Of a stretch of DNA of 64,000 nt, positions 8,750-17,207 are shown in pieces. Under the pieces are notes generated by a model. The model saw nothing but the letters and a program-made list of their open reading frames with translations, was not told where the DNA came from and searched no databases. Each line of letters starts with the position of its first letter. Within the stretch, counting starts at the first letter, position 1. The translations under genes and the position numbers were made by a program. The DNA is from Nereida sp. MMG025 (GTDB lineage Bacteria > Pseudomonadota > Alphaproteobacteria > Rhodobacterales > Rhodobacteraceae). Location: contig NZ_JAKFZN010000002.1 in the NCBI RefSeq assembly GCF_021654165.1, positions 115,001-179,000 of the forward strand. The letters are read 5' to 3'.

Positions 8750-9991
8750 TCACGCTGTTTTGAAGGAAAACCCGCCGCTTGTACGGGGTTTTGAGTTTTG
8801 GAAGTGGCTTTGCACTTGTGTGGCGACCAAGCCCGCCGTTGCGGCGCTGAGTGTCCATCCCAAATGCCCGTGCCCAGTGTTATAGAAAACACCTTCTGCA
8901 CGACCTGCGCCCACCTTGGGCATCATATTGGGCATCATCGGGCGTAGGCCTGCCCAAGGCGTCACATTTTCGGTAGACACATCCGGAAAGTGCGTTTCCA
9001 CCCACTTGGTCAGCGGTGCAATCCGATCTGCACGAATATCACGGTTATAGCCATTGAACTCGGCCGTTCCCGCAACCCGAAAGCGGCCCTTGCCCAAACG
9101 CGACGTCACGATCTTTGCGTCATCATCCAAAAGGGAAACCTGCGGCGCGCCAGATAGGCTGACACTGTCGGCCATATTGACCGTGATGGAATAGCCTTTG
9201 ACCGGATAGATATTCACGCGATCCCCAAGCTTGCGCGCAAGAGAGCGACTGCCAACGCCCGCACAAACGACCGCACCGTCAAAACGGGCCCCATTTACTG
9301 TCGTCACCCCGTTTTTGGAATGCAGCTGTGAAATTTCTTGCCCCATCTGAAACTGGACGCCTTGCGCACTCAGCCACTGGGCAAGCTCGAAGGTGAATTT
9401 GTGAATGTCGCCCGTGCTGTCGCTTTCGGTCCAAAATCCACCAACAAGGTCACCCCGCAATGTGGGCGCCTTTTGCCGAACCTCATCGACAGACAATTCA
9501 CGCCGATCGACACCGCCTTGTCTGAGAAGCTCAGTGACGTTGCGGGCATGGTCGAGATCTTTTTGCTTTTTATAAAAGTGCAAGATGCCCGCTGGCGACC
9601 AATCGAAATTGAGCCCCGCAATCTGCGCCATCTCGGTCATGCCTTTGCGGGACTGGACAGCCAATGCAGCCGTCGCAATCGTATTGGATTGATACTTTGG
9701 AATATTGGCAAGAAATTCGGCCATCCAGCTGAGTTTATGCCAACTTGGACGCGGATTGACGAGCAAGGGCGCATCATGGCGCGCCATCCATTTTATGCCC
9801 TTTAAAACAGTAGCAACTGTATTCCAAACTTCTGCGTTACTGGCTGAAAGCTGGCCGCCATTTGCAAAACTTGTCTCCATGGCCGCATACCGATTGCGAT
9901 CATAGACCACCACTTCAAAACCACGCTGATGTAACTCAAAAGCAGTTGTGACGCCCGTTATACCTGCACCGATGACAGCAATTCGTTTCAT
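8750..9991 (-). CDS. dadA: FAD-dependent D-amino acid dehydrogenase (DadA family)
   Basis: This 413-residue protein of the DAO superfamily has a Rossmann GxGxxG at residues 8-13. A FANGGQLSAS stretch near residue 44 is typical of DadA, and the C-terminal GHGHLGWTLS loop closes the FAD site. DadA oxidatively deaminates D-amino acids (D-alanine) to keto acids and feeds the respiratory chain; relatives oxidise glycine or sarcosine. The start at 9991 follows GACGGAG. The leader upstream folds as a tandem glycine riboswitch, so the natural substrate or inducer may be glycine rather than D-alanine. No alanine racemase gene is nearby. Family assignment is firm; substrate is open. Confidence 0.85.
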   Translation of the reverse strand: MKRIAVIGAGITGVTTAFELHQRGFEVVVYDRNRYAAMETSFANGGQLSASNAEVWNTVATVLKGIKWMARHDAPLLVNPRPSWHKLSWMAEFLANIPKYQSNTIATAALAVQSRKGMTEMAQIAGLNFDWSPAGILHFYKKQKDLDHARNVTELLRQGGVDRRELSVDEVRQKAPTLRGDLVGGFWTESDSTGDIHKFTFELAQWLSAQGVQFQMGQEISQLHSKNGVTTVNGARFDGAVVCAGVGSRSLARKLGDRVNIYPVKGYSITVNMADSVSLSGAPQVSLLDDDAKIVTSRLGKGRFRVAGTAEFNGYNRDIRADRIAPLTKWVETHFPDVSTENVTPWAGLRPMMPNMMPKVGAGRAEGVFYNTGHGHLGWTLSAATAGLVATQVQSHFQNSKPRTSGGFSFKTA

Positions 9992-10044
9992 ACTTAGACA
10001 CTCCGTCAGAACAACTGGCGTTTCGCCAGCATCCCCCGCTCCGT

Positions 10045-10215
10045 TCCCTTTACCTGAGCGATGCACGCCGCCTATGCAGACAACGCTTGCGCCTTCGGTG
10101 CGCTGCTTTCGCAACGTCTCTCCAGAGTGTGACAGCCATGCCAGTCCATTGTGCCTGAGAGGTGTCCGGGGGACCGTTTCTCCTTCGGCGGCGATAGTCG
10201 CTCTCTCCCGGCAGG
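10045..10215 (-). ncRNA. Tandem glycine riboswitch
   Basis: Reading the minus strand, two glycine aptamers lie in series in the leader of the DadA-like gene. Aptamer 1 (about 10215-10151) has the GGGAGAG start, the CGCCGAAGGAG core and the closing CTCTCAGGCAC. Aptamer 2 (about 10128-10050) repeats the order CTGGAGAG, CACCGAAGGCGCAAG and GCTCAGGTA. A small GC hairpin (CTGGCG/CGCCAG, 10029-10015) follows and may be part of the expression platform. These are the conserved blocks of the gcvT riboswitch, which usually turns genes on when two glycines bind cooperatively. Confidence 0.9.
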
Positions 10216-10344
10216 GCTGTTTCCTATTGGAAACATAGCTAAGACGGGGCGCGATGTATAATCACTTTTGTGCAATATGATTATTACGTTTGGTGATCGT
10301 TCAGCAGAATTTGCGCAGATCGGAATGTCAGCATATGAACCCCT

Positions 10345-11601
10345 ATGCAAAGTTTTTGTAGAGACTGCCTGACTATACCCGACGCGGTGCCTTCGCGATG
10401 CCCTGCGTGTGGCAGCCCTCGGATGATCTCTCACCCAGAACTGTTTGATTTATCGATTGCCCACATGGATTGTGATGCGTTCTATGCAAGCGTCGAAAAA
10501 CGCGACAATCCCGATTTGGCAGATAAACCTGTGATCATCGGCGGGGGACGACGCGGTGTTGTCAGCACCGCTTGCTACATTGCACGCATCCGAGGCGTTA
10601 AGTCTGCAATGCCAATGTTTCAGGCGCTTAAACTCTGTCCGGATGCCGTGGTGGTGAAAGGCCGCATGGATGTCTATGTCGAGGTTTCGCGTCAGGTTCG
10701 CGCCTTGATGGAAGAACTGACCCCTGACATCGAACCGCTGTCTCTTGATGAAGCTTTCATGGATTTGCGTGGGACCGCCACCTTACACGGGCAGCCGCCC
10801 GCCGTTATGCTTGCAAGACTGGTCAAACGCATGCGCGACGAAGTCGGGATCACAGGTTCAATCGGTCTGTCCCACAATAAATTCCTCGCTAAGGTCGCAT
10901 CTGATTTGGACAAACCACGTGGTTTTTCCGTCATTGGAAAAGACGAAACACCTGCGTTTTTGGCCGGTAAGCCCGTGCGCATGATTTGGGGGGTCGGCCC
11001 TGCTGCGCAGGCCAGTCTGGACAAGGCTGGTATTCACACCTTTACCGATCTTTTGCGGTGGGATGAGGCAGACCTGACCGCACGCTTTGGCAGCATGGGG
11101 ACCCGTCTATGGCATTTGGCACGCGGCCAGGACTATCGCCGCGTATCGGCCAACGCGCCCGTGAAATCGATAAGCAAGGAAACAACCTTTGGCGAAGATA
11201 CATCTAATGCCGAAATCCTTGACGGCCATATCTGGCGATTGTCCGAACAAGTGAGCGCACGCGCCAAAGCAAAGGATTTGGCAGGTCGGGTGGTAATGCT
11301 GAAACTTAAAACACATGATTTCAAAACACTCAGCAAACGCGTGACGCTAACGGACCCAACGCAAATTGCCGATCGTATCTACCGCACTGCATCTGATCTG
11401 TTCGCGCAGGCACACAGCGACGGCCCGTTCAGACTGATCGGCGTTGGCCTTTCGCATCTTACGGCAGGGAACACCGCCGACACCTCTGGCGATCTTCTGG
11501 ATCCGAATGCCCGCAAACGCGCCGCAGCAGAGCGTGCAGCTGATGAAATACGCGCCAAGTTTGGATCAGATGCCATCGTCAAGGGACGCGCACTGCGCTA
11601 A
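10345..11601 (+). CDS. dinB: DNA polymerase IV (DinB) with N-terminal zinc ribbon
   Basis: This Y-family translesion polymerase has 418 residues. The palm motifs are intact: HMDCDAFYASVE with catalytic Asp42, and SLDEAF with Asp135-Glu136. The helix-hairpin-helix region (IWGVGPAAQASL) and a little-finger domain follow. Residues 1-27 add a small zinc ribbon (Cys5, Cys8, Cys19, Cys22) that E. coli DinB lacks but which is seen in alphaproteobacterial homologues. The beta-clamp motif is not obvious at the C-terminus, which ends VKGRALR. I find no good LexA site upstream, so SOS control is unproven. It shares the downstream hairpin with the convergent amt gene. Confidence 0.94.
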   Translation: MQSFCRDCLTIPDAVPSRCPACGSPRMISHPELFDLSIAHMDCDAFYASVEKRDNPDLADKPVIIGGGRRGVVSTACYIARIRGVKSAMPMFQALKLCPDAVVVKGRMDVYVEVSRQVRALMEELTPDIEPLSLDEAFMDLRGTATLHGQPPAVMLARLVKRMRDEVGITGSIGLSHNKFLAKVASDLDKPRGFSVIGKDETPAFLAGKPVRMIWGVGPAAQASLDKAGIHTFTDLLRWDEADLTARFGSMGTRLWHLARGQDYRRVSANAPVKSISKETTFGEDTSNAEILDGHIWRLSEQVSARAKAKDLAGRVVMLKLKTHDFKTLSKRVTLTDPTQIADRIYRTASDLFAQAHSDGPFRLIGVGLSHLTAGNTADTSGDLLDPNARKRAAAERAADEIRAKFGSDAIVKGRALR

Positions 11602-11604
11602 ACG

Positions 11605-11631
11605 AAAAAACCCGGGCGCGAACGCCCGGGT
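11605..11631 (-). terminator. Rho-independent terminator after amt
   Basis: The 9-bp stem ACCCGGGCG/CGCCCGGGT around a CGAA loop is followed on the minus strand by six T residues. There is no T run on the plus strand, so it mainly serves glnK-amt, though dinB converges on it. Confidence 0.88.
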
Positions 11632-11660
11632 CAAGTGCACCCTCTAGAGGCTAAGGGAGG

Positions 11661-12980
11661 TTAGCCTTTTGAGAACTCCGGGTAGGCTTCCATGCCAAGC
11701 TCCGAAACATCGAGACCGTTGATCTCTGCTTCTTCGCTTACGCGGATGCCCATTGTGCCTTTCAAGACGACCCACAGGATCAGCGACGCTACGAAGGTGA
11801 AGACACCGTAGGCAACTATACCTGTCAGCTGTGTGACAATGCTTGCATCCGAGTTGTAGAAGACAACTGCGATTGTGCCCCAGATACCTGCAATGAGGTG
11901 GACAGGGATTGCACCAACAACATCGTCAATCTTGAATTTGTCGAGCATTGGCACGGCGAACACAACGATCACACCACCAACGGCACCGATCCAAAGCGCA
12001 CCGAAGAGCGATGGCGCAAGAGGTTCGGCAGTGATCGACACCAGACCAGCCAAAGCGCCGTTTAGCACCATCGTCAGATCAGGTTTCTTATACATGATTT
12101 GTGTCAGGATGAGCGCAGTTACCGCACCAGCCGACGCGGCCATGTTCGTGTTTGCAAAGATGCGGCCAACGTCTGTGATGTCGCCCACTGTGCCAGCCGC
12201 CAGTTGCGAGCCGCCGTTAAAGCCGAACCAACCGAGCCACAGGATAAATGTGCCGAGTGTCGCCAGCGCAAGGTTCGAACCTGGCATTGGGTTTACGCGA
12301 CCATCTTTGTATTTGCCGATACGTGGCCCAAGGATAATGGCACCAGCCAAAGCAGCCCAACCGCCGACGGAGTGAACAACTGTCGAACCAGCAAAGTCCG
12401 AAAAGCCCATTTCCGACAAGAAGCCACCGCCCCACTGCCACGAACCCGAGATTGGGTACATGATACCGGTCAGAACGACCACGAAGATCAGGAATGGCCA
12501 TAGTTTGATACGCTCGGCCAACGCGCCCGATACGATCGAAGCGGTCGCGGCAACAAACATCAACTGGAAGAAGAAGTCAGACGCTACCGAAGCATAATCC
12601 AACGCTGCATCTGTCGCACTCAGGCCCACCGGCTCAAGCACAGTTGGGACGAAGTTGAACGCCAGATAGCCGTTGAAGTCGCCAGGGTACATCAGGTTGA
12701 AGCCCACCAGCCAATACATAATGCCTGCAATCGAAAACAGTGCCATGTTTTTAATCAGTTGCATGGCGACGTTTTTACCGCGGACCAGGCCCGCTTCGAG
12801 CATCGCAAAGCCCGCAGCCATCCAGAACACCAGAAAGCCGCCCACAAGGAACAGCAATGTGGTCATAATATATGGGCCGATTTCATCAAAGCCCGGTGCG
12901 TCTTGTGCAAGTGCAACTGTCGGCAAAGCCGTCAGTGCCGCAACAAGAGGAAGTGATTTCATAAGTTTCATCGTTTTCAT
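11661..12980 (-). CDS. amt: Ammonium transporter Amt
   Basis: This polytopic Amt/Rh channel has about 439 residues, a cleavable signal peptide (LPTVALAQD) and eleven expected membrane helices. Conserved stretches include WMAAGFAMLEAGLV, DFAGSTVVHSVGGWAAL (pore His and phenylalanine-gate region) and HLIAGIWGTIAVV (second pore His). Amt passes ammonium into the cell as a trimer and is plugged by GlnK when nitrogen is plentiful. It lies 19 nt downstream of glnK in the usual order. Two ATGs at 12980 and 12971 are both possible starts; neither ribosome site is ideal. Confidence 0.96.
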   Translation of the reverse strand: MKTMKLMKSLPLVAALTALPTVALAQDAPGFDEIGPYIMTTLLFLVGGFLVFWMAAGFAMLEAGLVRGKNVAMQLIKNMALFSIAGIMYWLVGFNLMYPGDFNGYLAFNFVPTVLEPVGLSATDAALDYASVASDFFFQLMFVAATASIVSGALAERIKLWPFLIFVVVLTGIMYPISGSWQWGGGFLSEMGFSDFAGSTVVHSVGGWAALAGAIILGPRIGKYKDGRVNPMPGSNLALATLGTFILWLGWFGFNGGSQLAAGTVGDITDVGRIFANTNMAASAGAVTALILTQIMYKKPDLTMVLNGALAGLVSITAEPLAPSLFGALWIGAVGGVIVVFAVPMLDKFKIDDVVGAIPVHLIAGIWGTIAVVFYNSDASIVTQLTGIVAYGVFTFVASLILWVVLKGTMGIRVSEEAEINGLDVSELGMEAYPEFSKG

Positions 12981-12999
12981 GGTCCCTAGCAACAGCGCC

Positions 13000-13338
13000 T
13001 TACAGCGCGTCATCATTGGTTTCGCCTGTGCGGACGCGCAGCGCGCTATCCAAGTCCAGAACGAAGATCTTGCCGTCACCGATTTTGTCGGTCTTGGCAG
13101 TGCTTGCGATTGTTTCAACAACCTGATCAGCCATTGAGGCCTTCACGGCGACTTCAAGCTTCACCTTCGGCACAAAGTTCACGGCGTATTCAGCGCCACG
13201 GTAGATTTCTGTATGACCCGACTGCGAGCCGAAGCCCTTAATCTCGGTCACCATCATGCCGCTCACACCGATGGCGGTCAGTGCTTCACGGACCTCCTCC
13301 AGTTTGAACGGTTTGATTGCTGCAATGATCAGTTTCAC
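13000..13338 (-). CDS. glnK: Nitrogen regulatory protein PII (GlnK)
   Basis: This canonical 112-residue PII protein senses 2-oxoglutarate and ATP/ADP and gates the neighbouring Amt channel. With the GTG start at 13338 (AAGGGG upstream) the uridylylation site falls exactly at Tyr51 in RGAEY, confirming the start. The T-loop, the KIFV stretch and the DALRVRTGE C-loop region are intact. The glnK-amt order predicts nitrogen (NtrBC) control. I find no obvious -24/-12 promoter in the 13339-13600 gap, which otherwise shows only a short GACCCC/GGGGCC stem around 13368-13381. Confidence 0.97.
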   Translation of the reverse strand: MKLIIAAIKPFKLEEVREALTAIGVSGMMVTEIKGFGSQSGHTEIYRGAEYAVNFVPKVKLEVAVKASMADQVVETIASTAKTDKIGDGKIFVLDLDSALRVRTGETNDDAL

Positions 13339-13600
13339 GTTTGTCCCCTTGTTTTGGCAAAACGACGACCCCGAGCGGGGCCTCACGAACGCAATCGAAC
13401 GCGCAGAGGGGGTAGCTTCAAGAAAATGGCGTAAAGATAGGCAAAGCAGCATCCACTGACTGCCTAAAAAATGAACATTTAATCACGTTCGATTATTTTT
13501 TGTGCATTTTGCGAAGCTGCGATGCAGAATCATTCCTCTAACACTCGCAAGCGATTCACGATATGATCAGGCAACAAAGCCCACAAAAGCGGCAGAGCAG

Positions 13601-15763
13601 ATGAGCAAACACCCTTCCAAACGCGCCCCATTGGTCGCGGACAAACGCTATTCGAAACCCAAAGCCCAGAAACCTGCGGCAAAACGCAAACCTGCGCGCA
13701 AACCAAAAGCACCCAAACGGTCACGCGGACCTATCGGATGGCTGATCGCACTTGTGCGTTGGATCGCATGGAGCATTTGGGCCCTCACTTGGCGTGCCAG
13801 TGCTGTGGTTGCGTTGATTGTCTTGGGTGGAGCGATCTACTTTGCCGCGACCCTACCCCCCATGACCGAGCTGGTAGACGGGCGCGCCCGCGGCTCTGTC
13901 ACGCTATCTGATCGTGACGGGCGCACCTTTGCTTGGCGTGGCGACCAATTCGGCGGGATGGTTACGGCTGCGTCGGTCTCACCGCACCTGAAAAACGCAG
14001 TCGTCGCCACCGAAGACAAACGTTTTTATCGCCATTTGGGTATCTCGCCCCGCGGCGTAGCATCCGCCGTTCGCATTAACCTGCGCGAAGGACGCGGCCC
14101 TCTGTCTGGCAACGGTGGCTCAACGATTACGCAGCAAACCGCCAAACTGCTTTGCCTCGGGGTGCCCTATGATCAGACGATTTGGGACAGCGAACGCGCC
14201 TATGAACAAGATTGCCGCCGCACGACACTTTGGCGCAAAGTCAAAGAAGCCGTCTATTCACTTGGGATGGAGCTGAAATACTCCAAAGATGAGATCCTGA
14301 CGGTCTATCTCAATAGGGCCTATCTGGGCGCCGGTAGCCGCGGGTTTGAAGCAGCAGCACAGCGATACTTCAACAAATCAGCCACCGATGTCGGCCCCGC
14401 AGAAGCGGCGATGCTGGCTGGATTGTTGAAGGCACCATCAACGCTTGCGCCTACAAACAACCTGCAAAGATCGCAAAACCGTGCCAACCTTGTGATCGGC
14501 CTTATGGAAGACCAAGGGTATCTCACTGCCGCACAGGCTGAGGCGGCCCGCACAAATCCTGCAGGTCTATCACCGGCAGCCAAACGTAAGGCAGGCGGGT
14601 ATTTTGCGGATTGGGTCATGGACAGCGGGCCAGAGTTTTTCACCCGAAACACAACCGAAGATGTGTTGATCCGCACGACGCTTGACCAAAGTATGCAAAA
14701 AGCAGCCGAAGACGCCTTGCAATTTGTGTTTGAAACGAAGGTGCGCGAAGGATCAAAGGCACAAGCTGCCATCATTGTCATGTCGGCCGATGGCGCGGTG
14801 CGCGCAATGGTCGGAGGACGCAGCACCGATGGCACGGGCGCTTTTAACCGCGCGACGCAGGCCAAGCGGCAATCAGGATCAACCTTTAAACCTTTCGTCT
14901 ATGCTACGGCGTTGGAACTGGGGTATATGCCCAATGATCGGGTGGAAGATGCGCCGTTGTGCATTACAACACCTGGGTCAGGTGAATGGTGTCCGAAAAA
15001 CTACAAAGATGAGTTCCGCGGCTCGGTTACTCTGACAGAAGCCTTCAAAGACAGCCTCAACATCCCTGCTGTGAAAGTATCCGAAGGTGTGGGCCGTGAT
15101 ATGGTTCGGCGCATTGCTACGGATTTTGGTATCACCAGCGATCTCGCTGCCGGCCCCGCCCTCGCCCTTGGTGCGTCCGAAAGCACGTTGATCGAAATGA
15201 CAGGTGCCTATGCGGGTATCTTGAACGGCGGCTCTGCCGTCACGCCTTACGGTCTTGTCGAACTGCGCATTCAGGGAGACAGTGAGCCCCTGATGGAAGC
15301 TGTCGGCGGTATTGGTGACCGGGTCATCGCCCCAGAGGCCGCCGCCGCGTTGACTTACATGATGTATGAAACCGTTGAAAACGGCACCGGCCGACGCGCC
15401 AAGCTGGACGGACGCGAGGTCGCAGGCAAAACCGGCACAACGCAGGCCGCCCGCGATGCATGGTTCATCGGGTTTTCAGGTGACTATGTTGCTGGTGTGT
15501 GGATGGGATACGATGACAATACGCCGTTGCGCGGCGTTACAGGCAGCGGTTTGCCCGCTGACATTTGGCGCGAAACGATGATGCGCGTGCACCAAGGTGT
15601 GCCGCCAACACCACTTCCCATGATCCGCCCGCGCGCGGCTGAGCCAGCGCCTGCCCCGCAACCTCAGCAAAATCTTGAAGACTTGGTGGAAGACGCGGGC
15701 AACACCGCCGAGAGGATATTGATCGATGTTCTGACCAATATCCTGCGCGGCGGTAATAATTGA
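13601..15763 (+). CDS. Class A penicillin-binding protein 1A (transglycosylase/transpeptidase)
   Basis: The 720-residue enzyme polymerises and crosslinks peptidoglycan. A very basic, Lys/Pro-rich cytoplasmic tail (residues 1-45) precedes one membrane anchor (about 60-87). The glycosyltransferase domain carries VVATEDKRFYRHLG (catalytic Glu) and GGSTITQQTAK. The transpeptidase domain carries SGSTFKP (active Ser in SxxK), DSLNIPAVK (SxN) and AGKTGTTQAARDAWF (KTG). A Pro/Ala-rich linker ends the protein. The start at 13601 is chosen because the longer frame upstream has no ribosome site; even so the local site (GGCAGAG) is modest. It stands alone and converges tail to tail with mlaC. Confidence 0.95.
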   Translation: MSKHPSKRAPLVADKRYSKPKAQKPAAKRKPARKPKAPKRSRGPIGWLIALVRWIAWSIWALTWRASAVVALIVLGGAIYFAATLPPMTELVDGRARGSVTLSDRDGRTFAWRGDQFGGMVTAASVSPHLKNAVVATEDKRFYRHLGISPRGVASAVRINLREGRGPLSGNGGSTITQQTAKLLCLGVPYDQTIWDSERAYEQDCRRTTLWRKVKEAVYSLGMELKYSKDEILTVYLNRAYLGAGSRGFEAAAQRYFNKSATDVGPAEAAMLAGLLKAPSTLAPTNNLQRSQNRANLVIGLMEDQGYLTAAQAEAARTNPAGLSPAAKRKAGGYFADWVMDSGPEFFTRNTTEDVLIRTTLDQSMQKAAEDALQFVFETKVREGSKAQAAIIVMSADGAVRAMVGGRSTDGTGAFNRATQAKRQSGSTFKPFVYATALELGYMPNDRVEDAPLCITTPGSGEWCPKNYKDEFRGSVTLTEAFKDSLNIPAVKVSEGVGRDMVRRIATDFGITSDLAAGPALALGASESTLIEMTGAYAGILNGGSAVTPYGLVELRIQGDSEPLMEAVGGIGDRVIAPEAAAALTYMMYETVENGTGRRAKLDGREVAGKTGTTQAARDAWFIGFSGDYVAGVWMGYDDNTPLRGVTGSGLPADIWRETMMRVHQGVPPTPLPMIRPRAAEPAPAPQPQQNLEDLVEDAGNTAERILIDVLTNILRGGNN

Positions 15764-16360
15764 TCACAGGGTCGGCAAATCGCGAATAAGCTGGTCAAGG
15801 TTGCCCTTGCGACGATCAAGCAGCGCGCCGATTTCCGTGCGTTCAAGACGTGCAAGGCTGTTGCCCTCAATCAGCATGTCACGAAAACGGCCATTGTCTG
15901 CAACACGGAACGTCACATCGAACGGGCGTTGGCCTTTCAAGATGGCAAGGCTTTTCACCTCGGTAAACGACTTGCTTTTGGAAGCCGATTGCACCTCGAT
16001 TTGTCCGCCTTGGAACTCGCGGAAGCGGCGGCCATATTTCTTTGCCATGTAACTTGCGAACGCCTTGGAATACGCCCGCAGCTGACCTGCCGATGCGCTG
16101 CGTGCATCTGCCCCTAGTGCGAACCGTGCAATCGCATCAACATCTGCATACTTGCCAAAAATCCGTTCAAAGTCGCGGATCATAGCACCTTCGGATTTCC
16201 CCGAGTTGATCACCTTGTTGATGTCACCAACCAAGCGGCCAACAAGTTCTTCGGCCTGCGCTGCCGAAAGGGCCATGGCAGGACTTGCAGCTACAAAACC
16301 AGCAGCCGCTGCCATCGCCAATACGGAACGGCGGGAGTATTTAGTCGAAAAGAGCATCAT
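15764..16360 (-). CDS. mlaC: Phospholipid-binding protein MlaC
   Basis: This periplasmic carrier shuttles phospholipid between outer-membrane MlaA and the inner-membrane Mla transporter. It has about 198 residues, with an N-terminal Tat-like or Sec signal (YSRRSVLAMAAAAGFVAA, cleavage near PAMALS). The MlaC/Ttg2D fold is recognisable from IRDFERIFGKYADVDAIARFALG and FASYMAKKYGRRF. The ATGATG start at 16360/16357 follows GAGGAG and overlaps the 3' end of mlaA by 20 nt, so the two are coupled. It converges with the penicillin-binding protein gene with no gap. Confidence 0.93.
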   Translation of the reverse strand: MMLFSTKYSRRSVLAMAAAAGFVAASPAMALSAAQAEELVGRLVGDINKVINSGKSEGAMIRDFERIFGKYADVDAIARFALGADARSASAGQLRAYSKAFASYMAKKYGRRFREFQGGQIEVQSASKSKSFTEVKSLAILKGQRPFDVTFRVADNGRFRDMLIEGNSLARLERTEIGALLDRRKGNLDQLIRDLPTL

Positions 16361-17093
16361 AGGACTCCTCATTTTGTGTTTCGCCAGATTCACCCAGATC
16401 AAACCTGCGCGATTCCAAATAGATTAAGCGGCCCTGAGCGTAGCTATCGGCACTTTCGTACAGAATAGAATCGATCGTGTCGCCAAACGCATAGCGATCC
16501 CCCAAACGCGCCGCGACGCCCGATACAGGCGGCGCAAGATTTTCGGGATCACCCAGTTCATAACTCAGTGGGTTCGTGAAAAGATCCACAATGCGCCCTG
16601 CAGTGTCGCGTTGGGTCGATGGCCCCAAAAAGGGCAATTCGATATATGCGCCCTCAGGCGCGCCCCAAACAGCGAGGGTTTCGCCAAAATCCGCACGCTC
16701 CGCAGGCAGCCCCATGTCCGTTGCGGGGTCCAGAAAACCACCCAATCCAAGGGTTGAATTAAAGGCAAACCGGAAAAAGTTGCGGCCCGCGCCTTCGGCA
16801 TCACCTTGCAAAATCGCGTTCACAAACTGCCCTGGAAGGGACAGGTTGGACGAAAAATTGCTGACCCCGTTTTTGATACGGTCAGGCACGGCGATACCAT
16901 AGCCATTCGAAACAGGCTTAACCAAATTGCGGTCCAAACCCTTGTTAAACGCATGGATTTTGCGATTTGTTTTTTCAAACGGATCATGGACGGCCACAGG
17001 TTCGCTTGGCACGGAACATGCGCTCAAAGTCACAGAAGCCGCAAAAATTACGACCGGTGCGGAAAAAGTTCGTTTCATAAAGCGCGATAGCAT
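16341..17093 (-). CDS. mlaA: Outer-membrane lipid asymmetry lipoprotein MlaA (VacJ)
   Basis: This 250-residue lipoprotein has a signal peptide ending in the lipobox LSAC. The MlaA fold is visible in HDPFEKTNRKIHAFNKGLD, the family hallmark, then in LPGQFVNAILQGD and FRFAFNSTLGLGGFLDPAT. MlaA sits in the outer membrane and removes surface-exposed phospholipids, handing them to MlaC, which is encoded next. The inner-membrane mlaFED genes are not in this window, so the pathway is split on the chromosome. An in-frame ATG at 17078 is an alternative start. Confidence 0.94.
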   Translation of the reverse strand: MLSRFMKRTFSAPVVIFAASVTLSACSVPSEPVAVHDPFEKTNRKIHAFNKGLDRNLVKPVSNGYGIAVPDRIKNGVSNFSSNLSLPGQFVNAILQGDAEGAGRNFFRFAFNSTLGLGGFLDPATDMGLPAERADFGETLAVWGAPEGAYIELPFLGPSTQRDTAGRIVDLFTNPLSYELGDPENLAPPVSGVAARLGDRYAFGDTIDSILYESADSYAQGRLIYLESRRFDLGESGETQNEESYDALFD

Positions 17094-17207
17094 AATGGAC
17101 TCACGTTAAGTAAGCTTTTTGACATAATTGATTAACTGCAGATTCCCATACCTTTTGCATGCGCGGCAAGAAATTGTGATATATCCGCGACAAGACCCGA
17201 GGGCACA

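Noticed and set aside
10290-10345. Possible LexA site upstream of dinB
   Set aside because: The GTTC and GAAC half-sites present lack the correctly spaced second half (GTTCN7GTTC or GAACN7GAAC), so SOS control is not supported.
13339-13600. Sigma-54 promoter expected for glnK-amt
   Set aside because: No TGGCAC-N5-TTGC match is seen on the minus strand; only a short GC stem near 13368-13381.
13502-13600. Longer N-terminus for the penicillin-binding protein
   Set aside because: The extra 33 codons lack a ribosome site and do not fit the basic cytoplasmic tail of the family; the start at 13601 is preferred.
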